A stretch of DNA of 31,491 bases from NCBI GenBank assembly GCA_041687095.1, contig JAWLCQ010000042.1:1-31491 (forward strand), given 5' to 3'. The notes under the pieces were generated by a model. It was not told the DNA's origin. It made no database searches and worked only from the letters and a program-made list of their open reading frames with translations. Positions 14,783 through 22,972 of this stretch are shown here, piece after piece. How positions within the stretch are numbered: the stretch's first letter is position 1; each line of letters opens with the position of its first letter. This stretch comes from JAWLCQ01 sp041687095. Lineage in GTDB: Bacteria > Planctomycetota > Phycisphaerae > SM23-33. A program made the position numbers and the translations under genes.

Positions 14783-15773
14783 GGCCGCCGGGCGGCCCAA
14801 GGTGGTCTCGCTGACGGCCCCGACGAACCCGCGGGACCCCGGGGGCCCGTTCGTCTGGACCCGCAAGGACCTGCTGGGCCTCGACGACCTCTCCCCCGCC
14901 GAGATCGTCCACATCCTCGACACCGCCGAGTCCTTCAAGGAGGTCTCCACGCGCTCCATCAAGAAGGTCCCCGCCCTGCGGGGCAAGGTGGTGGCGCTGA
15001 TGTTCTTCGAGGACAGCACGCGGACGCGGATGAGCTTCGAACTCGCCGCCTCCCGCCTGTCGGCCGACACGCTGCTGTTCAGCGCCAAGGGCTCCTCCGT
15101 CGCCAAGGGCGAGACCACGCTGGACACCGTCCGCAACGTGGAGGCGATGGGGGTGGACGCGTTCGTGATCCGCCACCACGAGTCCGGCGCCCCGCACCTG
15201 CTGGCGCGGGAGGTGAAGGGGGCGATCATCAACGCCGGCGACGGGTCGCACGAGCACCCCACGCAGGCGCTGCTGGACCTGTTCACCATGCGCCAGCGGC
15301 TGGGGCGGATCGAGGGCCTCAAGGTCGCCATCGTCGGGGACATCGCCCACTCCCGCGTCGCCCGCAGCAACATCCTGGGCCTGACGAAGCTCGGGGCGAA
15401 GGTGGTCGTCGTCGGGCCCCCCACGCTGGTGCCCTCGGCGATTACGGCAATGGGGTGCGAGGTCGCCCACTCCCTGGACGACGTGCTGGGCGAGGTGGAT
15501 GCGATCAACATGCTGCGGATCCAGTTCGAGCGGTTCAGCAGCTCGCTGTTCCCCTCCGTCCGCGAGTACCACCAGCTCTACGGGATGAACCTCGACCGCC
15601 TCGCCCGCTGCCGCAAGGACGTGCTCATCATGCACCCCGGGCCGATCAACCGCGGGGTGGAGATCACCAACGCCGTCGCCGACGGCCCCAACTCCTGCAT
15701 CCTCCAGCAGGTCACCAACGGCCTGGCGATCCGCATGGCCGTGCTGTTCCTCACCCTGCAGGGCGCGCATTGA
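14748..15773 (+). CDS. pyrB: Aspartate carbamoyltransferase catalytic subunit
   Basis: A 341-residue enzyme that joins carbamoyl phosphate and aspartate in pyrimidine synthesis. The carbamoyl phosphate motif FEDSTRTR lies at about residues 87-94, KGETTLDT follows, and HPTQALLD starts at 170. The aspartate-binding half includes MLRIQFERF, and the C-terminal half ends with HPGPINRGVE. The N-terminal 35 residues are a lysine- and serine-rich extension not usual for PyrB, so the native start could be later, but the ATG at 14748 has AAGGA before it. The gene overlaps pyrR. A pyrC usually follows in pyrRBC operons; here a minus-strand antitoxin gene follows, so pyrC is elsewhere. No regulatory pyrI is seen. 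Confidence 0.95.
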   Translation: MAKKASSSSSTKAAGRPKVVSLTAPTNPRDPGGPFVWTRKDLLGLDDLSPAEIVHILDTAESFKEVSTRSIKKVPALRGKVVALMFFEDSTRTRMSFELAASRLSADTLLFSAKGSSVAKGETTLDTVRNVEAMGVDAFVIRHHESGAPHLLAREVKGAIINAGDGSHEHPTQALLDLFTMRQRLGRIEGLKVAIVGDIAHSRVARSNILGLTKLGAKVVVVGPPTLVPSAITAMGCEVAHSLDDVLGEVDAINMLRIQFERFSSSLFPSVREYHQLYGMNLDRLARCRKDVLIMHPGPINRGVEITNAVADGPNSCILQQVTNGLAIRMAVLFLTLQGAH

Positions 15774-15848
15774 GCCGACAGGCGCCGCCCGCACTGCTTC
15801 CCGGGGGTCATACGCATCCCAGGTAATTCTCGGGCAGCGTCGGTCTGA

Positions 15849-15880
15849 CGTGGTTGCTCCGCTTCGCTCCGCAAACCACG
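15849..15880. repeat. CGTGGTTTGCGGAGCG hairpin repeat, intergenic copy
   Basis: CGTGGTT 15849-15855 and AACCACG 15874-15880 flank a CTCCGCTTCG-rich loop. In reverse complement, about 35 bases match the copy embedded in hypF (25346-25381) with about one mismatch, and a third copy starts at 28724. It lies between the converging pyrB and higA genes. Confidence 0.8.
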
Positions 15881-15911
15881 GCACCCGCCCGCGAACAAAG
15901 TGGAACGCGTA

Positions 15912-16340
15912 TCAGGGCATGAACAGTTCCGGCCGCACGCGGAAGTGCTCCGAGAGCTTGCGGAGATGATCCACCGTGAGCGAGCGGTCCCCGTGGAGGA
16001 TCTTTGAGCCCATGCTCACGTGCACCCCCAGCAGGCGGGCGAGATCGGAGGCGGTCATCCCGTGCTCGTCCAGCAGGTGCTTGAGCGCGTCGATCCCGCG
16101 AAGGTCCTCCGTGTCGATCGCATGGTGGTGGTCCTCATACACCTGAACGAGCTGCACGAGCGTCTCCAGGTACAACGCCTGCCCCCGGGTCAACCGCCCC
16201 CCCGCCATCAGGCGGTCGATCATCTCCACGGTGTTGCGGTACTGCACGTCGTCCAGGATCGCCTGGGGGGGCATCAACCGGACGAGCCCGTCGAACCCGC
16301 GGGGCAGGGGGTTTCGCTTGCTGGGTTTGACTGCAGGCAT
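15912..16340 (-). CDS. higA: HigA-type antitoxin with XRE helix-turn-helix
   Basis: A 142-residue antitoxin. The C-terminal half holds a Cro/C1-type helix-turn-helix (MTASDLARLLGVHVSMGSKI then HGDRSLTVDHLRKLSEHF). The N-terminal region carries a helical toxin-binding segment. The ATG at 16340 follows GGAAGGAG, which lies within the end of higB; the two genes are 2 bases apart and translationally coupled. Toxin-first order is characteristic of higBA. The antitoxin should neutralise HigB and repress the operon at the palindrome before higB. The match to the HigA/HTH XRE family is clear. Confidence 0.88.
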   Translation of the reverse strand: MPAVKPSKRNPLPRGFDGLVRLMPPQAILDDVQYRNTVEMIDRLMAGGRLTRGQALYLETLVQLVQVYEDHHHAIDTEDLRGIDALKHLLDEHGMTASDLARLLGVHVSMGSKILHGDRSLTVDHLRKLSEHFRVRPELFMP

Positions 16341-16342
16341 GG

Positions 16343-16645
16343 TCACTCCTTCCACGCATCCTCATCGTAGTCGGCGTGGGCGAGAACGGCGCGGACGTTG
16401 ATGAGCTTGTACTCGTACCGGATTCGGGCCACGAGGCGATACTTGTTCCCGCCGACGTTGAAGACGGTCAGGGCGCTCCCGGCGGCGGCCCGCACGCCAT
16501 CGGCGTGCGGGTAGGTCTGCCGCACCTCCTGCAGGCTGTTCCAGTCGGCGCTGCACGCGGTCTTGTACCAGAGGCGCAGCGGCGCCTCCGCGTCGGGGTG
16601 GCGCTCCCAGAACTCCCGCAGGGGTTGGAGGCTGATCACTCGCAC
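16343..16645 (-). CDS. higB: HigB-family mRNA interferase toxin
   Basis: A 100-residue RelE-fold toxin of the HigB (PF09907-type) family, which cleaves mRNA in the ribosome. Conserved stretches are ISLQPLREFWERHPDAEAPL, WYKTACSADWNSLQEVR, VFNVGGNKYRLVARIRYEYK and a C-terminal HADYDE. It starts with GTG at 16645, immediately next to the operator palindrome and with no Shine-Dalgarno site, consistent with a leaderless transcript. It is complete and followed by higA after 2 bases. Confidence 0.9.
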   Translation of the reverse strand: MRVISLQPLREFWERHPDAEAPLRLWYKTACSADWNSLQEVRQTYPHADGVRAAAGSALTVFNVGGNKYRLVARIRYEYKLINVRAVLAHADYDEDAWKE

Positions 16646-16646
16646 A

Positions 16647-16680
16647 TAGACATTATGTCTAATGCCGCCCTCCCAGGCAA
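16647..16680 (-). promoter_or_regulatory. higBA promoter overlapped by operator palindrome
   Basis: On the minus strand, -35 TTGCCT (plus positions 16675-16680) and -10 CATAAT (16652-16657) are separated by exactly 17 bases. The -10 is embedded in the palindrome TAGACATTATGTCTA (16647-16661), which has 7-base arms around one central base. The predicted transcription start coincides almost exactly with the higB GTG. An antitoxin bound here would block RNA polymerase. Confidence 0.65.
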
Positions 16681-16745
16681 GCCCCCTCCGGATGCACGGC
16701 CGTTCCTGAATGCAACGTACGGCCTGCCTACTGGCCCGGAGAGAG

Positions 16746-16870
16746 GGGGATTACGCAGATTTGAAGGATTACACAGATTGGGAGTAACCCGCGCGTCCTC
16801 ATCCTCGGCGCAGCCTTCGTTGGACACGATCCCATCTGTGTAATCCCATCAATCTGGGCAATCCCTTTCT
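16746..16870. repeat. Inverted pair of GGATTACACAGAT arrays
   Basis: The left arm (16746-16782) has GGATTACGCAGATT and GGATTACACAGATTGG. The right arm (about 16829-16870) has the complementary CCCATCTGTGTAATCCCATC and following bases. The arms match at roughly four positions in five over about 45 bases, with a spacer of about 46 bases. It lies between the divergent higB and esterase genes. Confidence 0.8.
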
Positions 16871-16973
16871 CTTCCCTTCCTCTGGCCGGACCCCACGGCG
16901 GGGGATACTGCGCAGATACGGTCGTGCACCCAGTCCCCTCCGGCACGGAGGCGGCTCGCCCCGGCAAACCCCC

Positions 16974-17001
16974 TTGCGTTTCGCCGCCCCCGCGGTATGC
17001 T
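16974..17001 (+). promoter_or_regulatory. Weak candidate promoter for the esterase gene
   Basis: TTGCGT (16974-16979) and TATGCT (16996-17001) are 16 bases apart, about 34 bases before the start codon. The -35 match is poor. Confidence 0.3.
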
Positions 17002-17034
17002 CACGCCCTTGTCCCCTTCTATGGAGGTACGTCG

Positions 17035-18924
17035 ATGATCGAGATCCGGACGGGCCTGCTGCCCCACATGGTGCTCCAGCGCAACGCGCGGGGCGTGAGC
17101 GACGCGGAGTTCACCGGCGCCTGCAACGCCGACGGGACCGTCGAGGTCCGCGTCACCCGCGGCGGCAAAACGGTTAAGGGGTTCGACTGGGCCCGCGCGG
17201 GCACGAGCGCCAAGCGCAGGTTCACCGCCCGCCTCAAGGGCCTCCCGGCGGGGGGGCCCTACGACGTCGCCGTCCGCGTCATCGCCCGGGACGGGACGGT
17301 CCTGGACACAGCCGACGTCGTGGACGTCCTCGTCGGGGACGTGTGGGTCCTGGGCGGGCAGAGCAACATGCACGGGGTCGGCCTGCTCGCCGACGCCGAG
17401 CCCCCCCACCCCCTCGTCCGCGCCTACCAGGTCAACGACACCTGGATCGTCGCCCAGGACTGCATCCACGACATGTCCGTCGCCAACGCCCGCATCCACA
17501 TCCAGCTCTGCGGGGGCAAGCGCCCCCCGCCCAATGCCCGCGTGGGCGTGGGCCCGGGCGTGTCGTTCGCGCGGCGGATGATGGACCTCACGGGCGTGCC
17601 CCAGGGCGTGATCTCCTGCGCGCACGGCGGGACGTCCATGGACCAGTGGGACCCCGCCAAGAAACGCCTCAAGGACGCCTCCCTCTACGGGGCCATGATC
17701 GAACGGTTCCGCCGCAACGGCGCCCGCGTCGCCGGGGCCGTCTGGTACCAGGGCGAGAGCGACACCAACCCCGAATCGGCCCCGCACTACGGGCGCAAGA
17801 TGAAGCGGATGGTGGCGGCCATGCGGAAGGACTTCGCGGACCCGCAGCTGCCCTTCGCGATCGTCCAGATCGGCCGGGTGGCCGGATGGGCCCAGCCCGC
17901 GCAGGGGTGGAACTCCGTGCAGGACCAGCAGCGCCGCCTGGCCCTGGAGGTCCCGCGCCTCGCCACCGTCCCGTCGATCGACCTGGACCTGGACGACCTG
18001 ATCCACATCAGCGGGCGTGACCAGCGCCGCCTGGGCCGCCGGCTCGCCGAGGCCATGCACGCCGTGGTCACCCCCCGCTCCCGCCACGCCGCCCCCCCGC
18101 CCATCCGCCTGCGGAAGGTCCGCCTGGAGTCCATCCCGGGCACGGTGCAGTCGCAGATCACCCTCGAGTACGACAACGTCTCCGGATCCCTCCGCGCCCC
18201 GGGCCGCCCGACGGGCTTCGAGGTGACGATGGGCTCGCAGGCGTACCCGTGCATCTTCCGCACCGACGTCGAGGGCGACTGCGTGAGGCTGCTGTGCAAC
18301 CGCCTCCCCGCCGACCTCGCCGACAAGCACGTGCACTACGGCTTCGGCCATGACCCGTACTGCAACATCACCGACGCCGCCGACCGCTCCCTGCCCGTCA
18401 TGGGCCCGATCCCCATCGCCGAGCCCCGCGCCCTGACGGGCTTCGCCCGCGAGATCAGCGTCAGCGCGTTCCAGCCCGCCATCCGCAGCGTCCGCGAACT
18501 GAAGCACCCGGTGGACCTGGCGGCACTGGAACTGAGCCCGCGCCGCTTCGACATCGACTTCTGCAACATGCACCAGGAGATCGCCGCCCGCGACGCCGAC
18601 GCCCTGCTGTACTTCGGGGCGAAGGTGACCTGCCCGCAGGCGATGAAGGTCCGCCTGTGGTGCGGGTACGACGGGCCGGTGAAGGTCTGGGTGAGCGGCC
18701 GCGAGCGGTTCTGCGACCCCAAGGGCACGAACCCCGCCGACCCCGCCGACGCCTTCGTGGACCTCTCGCTCCCCGCGGGCGAGACGCCGGTGCTGATCGG
18801 CATGGGCACCAACGGCGGGCAGGCCTGGGGCGTCTTCCTCCGCGCCGAGCGCCTGGGCCTCAGCAAGGCCACCCTCGCCAAGGGCCCCGAACACTACGCC
18901 CTGCCACGGATTACGCCGCTGTAA
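17035..18924 (+). CDS. Sialate O-acetylesterase-like SGNH hydrolase
   Basis: A 629-residue member of the sialate O-acetylesterase (SASA) group of SGNH hydrolases, which deacetylate sialic acids or plant and algal polysaccharides. Block I is GGQSNM with nucleophile serine 110. The oxyanion glycine block appears in ISCAHGGTSMDQW, the conserved VWYQGESDTN block follows, and the catalytic pair is in DLIH (aspartate 321, histidine 324). An N-terminal beta domain (residues 1-100) and a C-terminal beta-sandwich of about 250 residues flank the hydrolase. No signal peptide is visible from the ATG at 17035 (GGAGGT precedes it), so it is predicted cytoplasmic, unlike many relatives. The real substrate is unknown. 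Confidence 0.85.
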   Translation: MIEIRTGLLPHMVLQRNARGVSDAEFTGACNADGTVEVRVTRGGKTVKGFDWARAGTSAKRRFTARLKGLPAGGPYDVAVRVIARDGTVLDTADVVDVLVGDVWVLGGQSNMHGVGLLADAEPPHPLVRAYQVNDTWIVAQDCIHDMSVANARIHIQLCGGKRPPPNARVGVGPGVSFARRMMDLTGVPQGVISCAHGGTSMDQWDPAKKRLKDASLYGAMIERFRRNGARVAGAVWYQGESDTNPESAPHYGRKMKRMVAAMRKDFADPQLPFAIVQIGRVAGWAQPAQGWNSVQDQQRRLALEVPRLATVPSIDLDLDDLIHISGRDQRRLGRRLAEAMHAVVTPRSRHAAPPPIRLRKVRLESIPGTVQSQITLEYDNVSGSLRAPGRPTGFEVTMGSQAYPCIFRTDVEGDCVRLLCNRLPADLADKHVHYGFGHDPYCNITDAADRSLPVMGPIPIAEPRALTGFAREISVSAFQPAIRSVRELKHPVDLAALELSPRRFDIDFCNMHQEIAARDADALLYFGAKVTCPQAMKVRLWCGYDGPVKVWVSGRERFCDPKGTNPADPADAFVDLSLPAGETPVLIGMGTNGGQAWGVFLRAERLGLSKATLAKGPEHYALPRITPL

Positions 18925-18943
18925 CCAGACGGGCGTCTCGGAC

Positions 18944-19020
18944 CGTCCAAATCCGAAATCCGAAGCACGAAATCCGAAACAAATTCAAAACCCGAAGGAC
19001 CGAAATTCAAAACGCCGCCC
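18944..19020 (+). repeat. Solo arm A of the heptamer composite element
   Basis: GTCCAAATCCGAAATCCG followed by CGAAACAAATTC units matches arm A of 2535-2603 almost base for base at its 5' end, including the flanking CCGTCC, but the core and arm B are missing. It starts 20 bases after the esterase stop. A 9-bp hairpin GCTGAGCCC/GGGCTCAGC (19033-19053) and a CACGGCTGC/GCAGCCG hairpin (about 19166-19190) follow, so the gap to 19225 is almost entirely repeats. Confidence 0.8.
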
Positions 19021-19225
19021 GGCAGTGCGGCCGCTGAGCCCGCAGGGCTCAGCGTGCGGAAGCGAAGATCAGCAGACCTGCCGGACGCAATGCCCTCGCT
19101 GCGCTGTCCGCAGGCGTGTGGGCGCAACTCCACGGACCCATGCCTCATCGAAGGCGTTCGTGTAGCACGGCTGCGAACGGCGCAGCCGGGGCGCCCTGGC
19201 GGCACTTCCCCATCCCCGAAACAAG

Positions 19226-19295
19226 GCAGGGATGCAGGGGATGCAAGGGATGAGAAGTGAATACCTCTCATCCCTTGCATCCCCTGCATCCCTGC
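19226..19295. repeat. Perfect 30-bp inverted repeat between converging genes
   Basis: The arms 19226-19255 and 19266-19295 are exact reverse complements over 30 bases, around a 10-base loop. Each arm is itself a short tandem array (GGGATGCAGGGGATGCAAGG). A related inverted pair with 18-base perfect arms is at 21594-21668. Both lie between 3' ends of converging genes and have no T-run. Confidence 0.92.
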
Positions 19296-19340
19296 TTGCT
19301 TCTCAGGAATACGAGAGGGACTCGCCGTCGTGCGGCGGCG

Positions 19341-20237
19341 CTACACCTTGGGATTCGGGATGAAGTCCCCGCCGCGGCAGCGCTTGAGGTAGTTCAGGCC
19401 GTGGACCTGCCCGGTCATCTCCAGCTCCCCGCGGTACACCGGGTCGTGCCAGCCCTCGATGTCGATCGAGCCCACGAACCCGTTCTGGCGGAGGATGGTG
19501 ATAATGTCCGTCCAGTTGCTGTCCCCGAAGCCCGGGGTGCGGTGGAAGGCGAAGGGGACCGGCCCGCGGATGCCGTGCTCGCGGATCACGTCCCAGCGGA
19601 CCGTCGCGTCCTTGCCGTGGACGTGGAAGATCTTCTTCACCCACTTGCGGAGCTGGGGCATGGGGTCGATGAGCTTGACCATCTGGTGGCAGGGTTCCCA
19701 CTCCAGGCCGATGTTGTCCATGGGGATCTCGTTGAACATCATCTCCCAGGCGTCGGGGGTCTGGGCGAGGTTCCAGTCCCCGCGCTCCCAGCTGCCGCCC
19801 ATCTCGCAGTTCTCGAAGGCGATGCGGACGCCCTTGTCGGCGGCCTGCTTGGTGAGGGGCTCGAAGACCTCCTTGAAGCGCTTCATGGACTCGGGGATGG
19901 GCTTGTCGATGAGGCGCCCGGCGAACCCGGCGACGATGTCGGCCCCGAAGAGCGGGGCGGCGTCGATGCACTTCTTCCACCCGTCGCGGGTCTTCTTGTC
20001 GATGGGGCGCTTCTCCAGCGGGTTCCCGAAGATCCCCAGCGAGCTGATGGTCACCCCGCTGTCGCCCAGCACGTCCTTGACCTGCTTGGCGAGGGTCTTG
20101 AGGTTGGTGTCCCCGATCTGCTGCCAGAACGTGATCGAGAAGGACTCGAACCCGTGGGGGAGGATCTGGCGGATGTACTCGGGGGCCTTGGGCCCGCCGT
20201 TGACCAGCGTCCCAATGCGAATGGCCTGCTCGTGCAT
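19341..20237 (-). CDS. Sugar phosphate isomerase/epimerase-type TIM barrel protein
   Basis: A 298-residue protein of the xylose isomerase-like/AP endonuclease 2 TIM-barrel superfamily. Metal- and substrate-binding positions are visible in the strands: glutamate in IAFENCEMGG, the histidines of IFHVHGKDA, and glutamate in SIDIEGWHDP. No signal peptide. The ATG at 20237 follows AAAGGAA. Members of this group act as epimerases or isomerases on sugars or inositol-like compounds and are abundant in planctomycetes; no specific substrate can be assigned. It is transcribed toward the esterase gene, with the perfect 30-bp palindrome between their ends. Confidence 0.85.
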   Translation of the reverse strand: MHEQAIRIGTLVNGGPKAPEYIRQILPHGFESFSITFWQQIGDTNLKTLAKQVKDVLGDSGVTISSLGIFGNPLEKRPIDKKTRDGWKKCIDAAPLFGADIVAGFAGRLIDKPIPESMKRFKEVFEPLTKQAADKGVRIAFENCEMGGSWERGDWNLAQTPDAWEMMFNEIPMDNIGLEWEPCHQMVKLIDPMPQLRKWVKKIFHVHGKDATVRWDVIREHGIRGPVPFAFHRTPGFGDSNWTDIITILRQNGFVGSIDIEGWHDPVYRGELEMTGQVHGLNYLKRCRGGDFIPNPKV

Positions 20238-20393
20238 GTGCGTTCCTTTCCGGTTGGAGTGCTGGGCGTGTGTGTACCCGAAGCGGCGGACGATGGCAAG
20301 GGGGACGGCGGAGGATCGCCCCATCGTTCGCCCAAGCCGCCCCCCGGATCTGCCGATGAGGTACAATGAACCATCCACGTAGGAGGTGTGCGC

Positions 20394-21551
20394 ATGCATC
20401 GATACATTCTGCTCGCCCTGGCGATGATCGCGATGGCCGTCCCGGCCGGGGCGGGCCCGCCCACCGGCGCGGGGGCCGCGAGCGTCGTCTACCAGGTGTC
20501 GTACATCAATGGCCTGCTGCGGGAGATGGCGGCGGCCCCGGCGTCGCGGGACAACATTGCCTGGGTCACGCGGATCGAACGGTTCGAGTCCCGCTCCCCC
20601 ACGTATGAGATCCTGTCGAGCGGCCCCCAGTCCGTCACAACGGTGCACGAGGGCACGACCGCGCGGACGCAGTTGGTGTGGAACGGGACGGCGTGGGTGG
20701 AACCGCCTGCGCCCCACCCCCACGACCCGGCGTGGGCCTCGACGCTCGCCGAGCGCACCCCCCCGCCCCGCCACGCGGGGGAGGACGCGGCGCCTGGCCC
20801 GCCCGCTCCCCGGCCCGTCGCCCCCACCGCCTCCTCCAGCCCCGTCCGCGCGGAGATTCTCCGCCTGGAGACGATCCTCGTCCACCTGGGCGAGCGGCTC
20901 GCGCGGCTGGACCATGCGGTGGCGCAGGGCGAGCGCGACCTGGAGGCGGCCGAGACCGATGCGGGGAAGGGGGAGATCGGGCAGCGGATCGAGGAGGCCA
21001 AGCGCTCCCGCGCCACCGTCCTCGAAGCCATCCGCGCCTACCAGACGCAGCGGAACGCGCTGGGGGAGTCGCGCGGACCGGTGCGGACCCCGGAGCCCCC
21101 GGTTCCGGGCCCGGCCACGGTGACGCCCGCCCCCGGCGTTTCGCTGCTGCCGATCCTCCCCGAACCGGGTACGTTCCACGATGCCGCCGACCTCCCGCAC
21201 CGCCGGTACGGCACGCGGCTGCCGCCGGTGGAGGGCGAGCGGAGCTACGCCATCTCCACGCAGGGATCGGTCAGCACGCACTGCGGGCCCTTCCGCGGGG
21301 CGGCGTATACGGACCGCGACGGGGACGGGCTGCCGGACGGCATCGTGGCGACGGACCCCGCCGTCCACAGCGCCACCCCGGGCGGATGGGCGACGTGGTA
21401 CTTCCAGTCGCAGATCGTCCCGCAGGCGTGGGGCGCGGTGGCCCCGGCGGGGCTGCCCCCGGGCGTGAACGTCTCGGGCTTCGTGGGCGGCCCGCCCGCC
21501 GCGGGTCGGTTCTGGCCCTACATCCACGACCTGTACGTCCCGCTGCGGTAG
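20394..21551 (+). CDS. Exported protein with central coiled coil
   Basis: A 385-residue protein I do not recognise. Residues 1-21 are a signal peptide (AMAVPAGAG). A proline- and alanine-rich stretch (about 105-150) leads into a predicted coiled coil (about 150-220, EILRLETILVHLGERLARL and onward). A proline-rich linker and a C-terminal domain with the calcium-loop-like DRDGDGLPDG and aromatic ending YIHDLYVPLR follow. The ATG at 20394 follows AGGAGG at 20381-20386; a GTG at 20388 is too close to it. A TACAAT -10-like hexamer is at 20362-20367. It is divergent from the TIM-barrel gene and converges on the radical SAM gene. Confidence 0.75.
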   Translation: MHRYILLALAMIAMAVPAGAGPPTGAGAASVVYQVSYINGLLREMAAAPASRDNIAWVTRIERFESRSPTYEILSSGPQSVTTVHEGTTARTQLVWNGTAWVEPPAPHPHDPAWASTLAERTPPPRHAGEDAAPGPPAPRPVAPTASSSPVRAEILRLETILVHLGERLARLDHAVAQGERDLEAAETDAGKGEIGQRIEEAKRSRATVLEAIRAYQTQRNALGESRGPVRTPEPPVPGPATVTPAPGVSLLPILPEPGTFHDAADLPHRRYGTRLPPVEGERSYAISTQGSVSTHCGPFRGAAYTDRDGDGLPDGIVATDPAVHSATPGGWATWYFQSQIVPQAWGAVAPAGLPPGVNVSGFVGGPPAAGRFWPYIHDLYVPLR

Positions 21552-21593
21552 GCGATGGTCCCAGGCGGCGCCCTGGCTCATCCCGAAAGGCGA

Positions 21594-21668
21594 GCAGGGA
21601 TGCAGGGGATGATGCGCATTCCAGGAGAGTGAGTCCGATCCCATCCCGTGCATCCCCTGCATCCCTGC
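21594..21668. repeat. GCAGGGATG inverted pair between converging genes
   Basis: GCAGGGATGCAGGGGATG at 21594-21611 and its exact reverse complement at 21651-21668 flank a 39-base spacer. Same family as 19226-19295. Confidence 0.88.
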
Positions 21669-21690
21669 CTGCCTCTTGAGGACGCGCCCC

Positions 21691-22701
21691 TCACCGCGGG
21701 GCCGTGCCGCGGTCGAGGAAGAGCGTGGGCAGCGACTGCACCAGGGCGCGGGGGCGGTAGAGGCTCTCGACCTCCCCGCGGCAGTTGTACCAGCAGTCGG
21801 TGCAGCGGTTGTTGCCCGCGGCGCGGCGGAGGCGGAGGTGGATCTCCTGCGAGGAGTGGCGGAAGAGGTTGGCGATGGGATTGCCCCGCCGCTCGACGCA
21901 GATGGCGATGTCGCCGGTGGAGTCGATGTTGAAGAACGCCCGCCCCGCCTGGCAGCCCGGGACGCCGCCGGCGAGGAACTGGTCGAAGCGGCTGAGGTAG
22001 TAGGGGTTTGACAGGAAGTTGGGGAAGCGGCGGCGGAGGTCCAGGAGGCGCGGGCCCACGGGCCCGTTGTTGTGCGCGTGGGCCTTGGAGCCCGTCTTGC
22101 GGAACCCGTAGGGCTGGACCATGTAGTAGGCCTGGCGCTGGGCGGCCATCTCCAGCAGGCGGGGGATGTCGTCGATGTTCTCCTGCAGGAGGACGGAGAT
22201 GACGTTAACCCGCTGCCACTCGTGGACGCGGGCGGCCGCGAGCATCTCGACGGCCCGCCACGCCTGCTCCCAGGCTCCGGGGGAGCGGCGGGCGGCGTCG
22301 TGGCGGGCCGCTTCGGCGTAGTCGATGCTGACCGACACGCCCCACACCCCGGCGGCCATCAGGTCGCGGGCGACCTCGGGCGTCATGAGCCACCCGTTGG
22401 TGGTGACGAACGGGAAGTGGTACTGCCCGATGGTGCGGACGATGTCGGGCAGATCGGTGCGGAGGAGCGGTTCGCCCCCGGCGAGGGAGACCAGGAGCGT
22501 CCCGTAGTCCGCGAGCTTGCGGGCCCCGACGGCGTAGTCATGGAGCGTGGGCTCGGGCTGCAGGCCCATGGGGTCGCACCAGTAGTTGCAGAATCGGCAG
22601 CGGAAGTTGCAGCGGTACGTCACCTGCCAGGCGCACCAGATGGGGTGGCGGGACGACCACGCGCGAAACAACCGCCACTTCTTCTCCGTCGGACTGAACA
22701 C
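21691..22701 (-). CDS. Radical SAM protein with SPASM-like C-terminus
   Basis: A 336-residue radical SAM enzyme. The CxxxCxxC cluster that binds the catalytic 4Fe-4S and S-adenosylmethionine is at cysteines 31, 35 and 38 (RCNFRCRFC). The SAM-binding SLAGGEPLL motif and a NGWLM strand follow. The C-terminal part holds a SPASM-like set of cysteines (GCQAGRAFFNIDSTGDIAIC, then CTDCWYNC), suggesting auxiliary clusters. The GTG at 22701 follows AGGAGG with 8 bases of spacing, and I prefer it over an upstream ATG at 22773, whose added residues are not conserved in character. The substrate is unknown; SPASM proteins often modify peptides or enzymes. No precursor peptide is evident nearby. Confidence 0.88.
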   Translation of the reverse strand: MFSPTEKKWRLFRAWSSRHPIWCAWQVTYRCNFRCRFCNYWCDPMGLQPEPTLHDYAVGARKLADYGTLLVSLAGGEPLLRTDLPDIVRTIGQYHFPFVTTNGWLMTPEVARDLMAAGVWGVSVSIDYAEAARHDAARRSPGAWEQAWRAVEMLAAARVHEWQRVNVISVLLQENIDDIPRLLEMAAQRQAYYMVQPYGFRKTGSKAHAHNNGPVGPRLLDLRRRFPNFLSNPYYLSRFDQFLAGGVPGCQAGRAFFNIDSTGDIAICVERRGNPIANLFRHSSQEIHLRLRRAAGNNRCTDCWYNCRGEVESLYRPRALVQSLPTLFLDRGTAPR

Positions 22702-22869
22702 AGCGTTCGCCTCCTGGGGGAAAACCCGCAGAAGTCTATGGCCCCCCCTCCCGATTGGCAAGGGGAAGCCCACCGCGCGGACCGCCGCAGGCCACCGCTT
22801 TCTGCTGCGCCCGCGCGGGCGGGGATCGGCGGGATCGAAAAGACAGAATCCCTACGCGATTAGTACACT

Positions 22870-22897
22870 TTGTCGATCGCCCCCGGTGGCGTATACT
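22870..22897 (+). promoter_or_regulatory. Candidate promoter of the hyp cluster
   Basis: TTGTCG (22870-22875) and TATACT (22892-22897, five of six matches) are 16 bases apart. The predicted start near 22904 gives a leader of about 69 bases before hypF. Confidence 0.5.
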
Positions 22898-22972
22898 GGA
22901 CGAGTCCCATCCAAGCCTGCAGGGGGACGCGGAACGGGTTCCCCTCTTTGGGCTGTTGCACGGAGTACGAGC

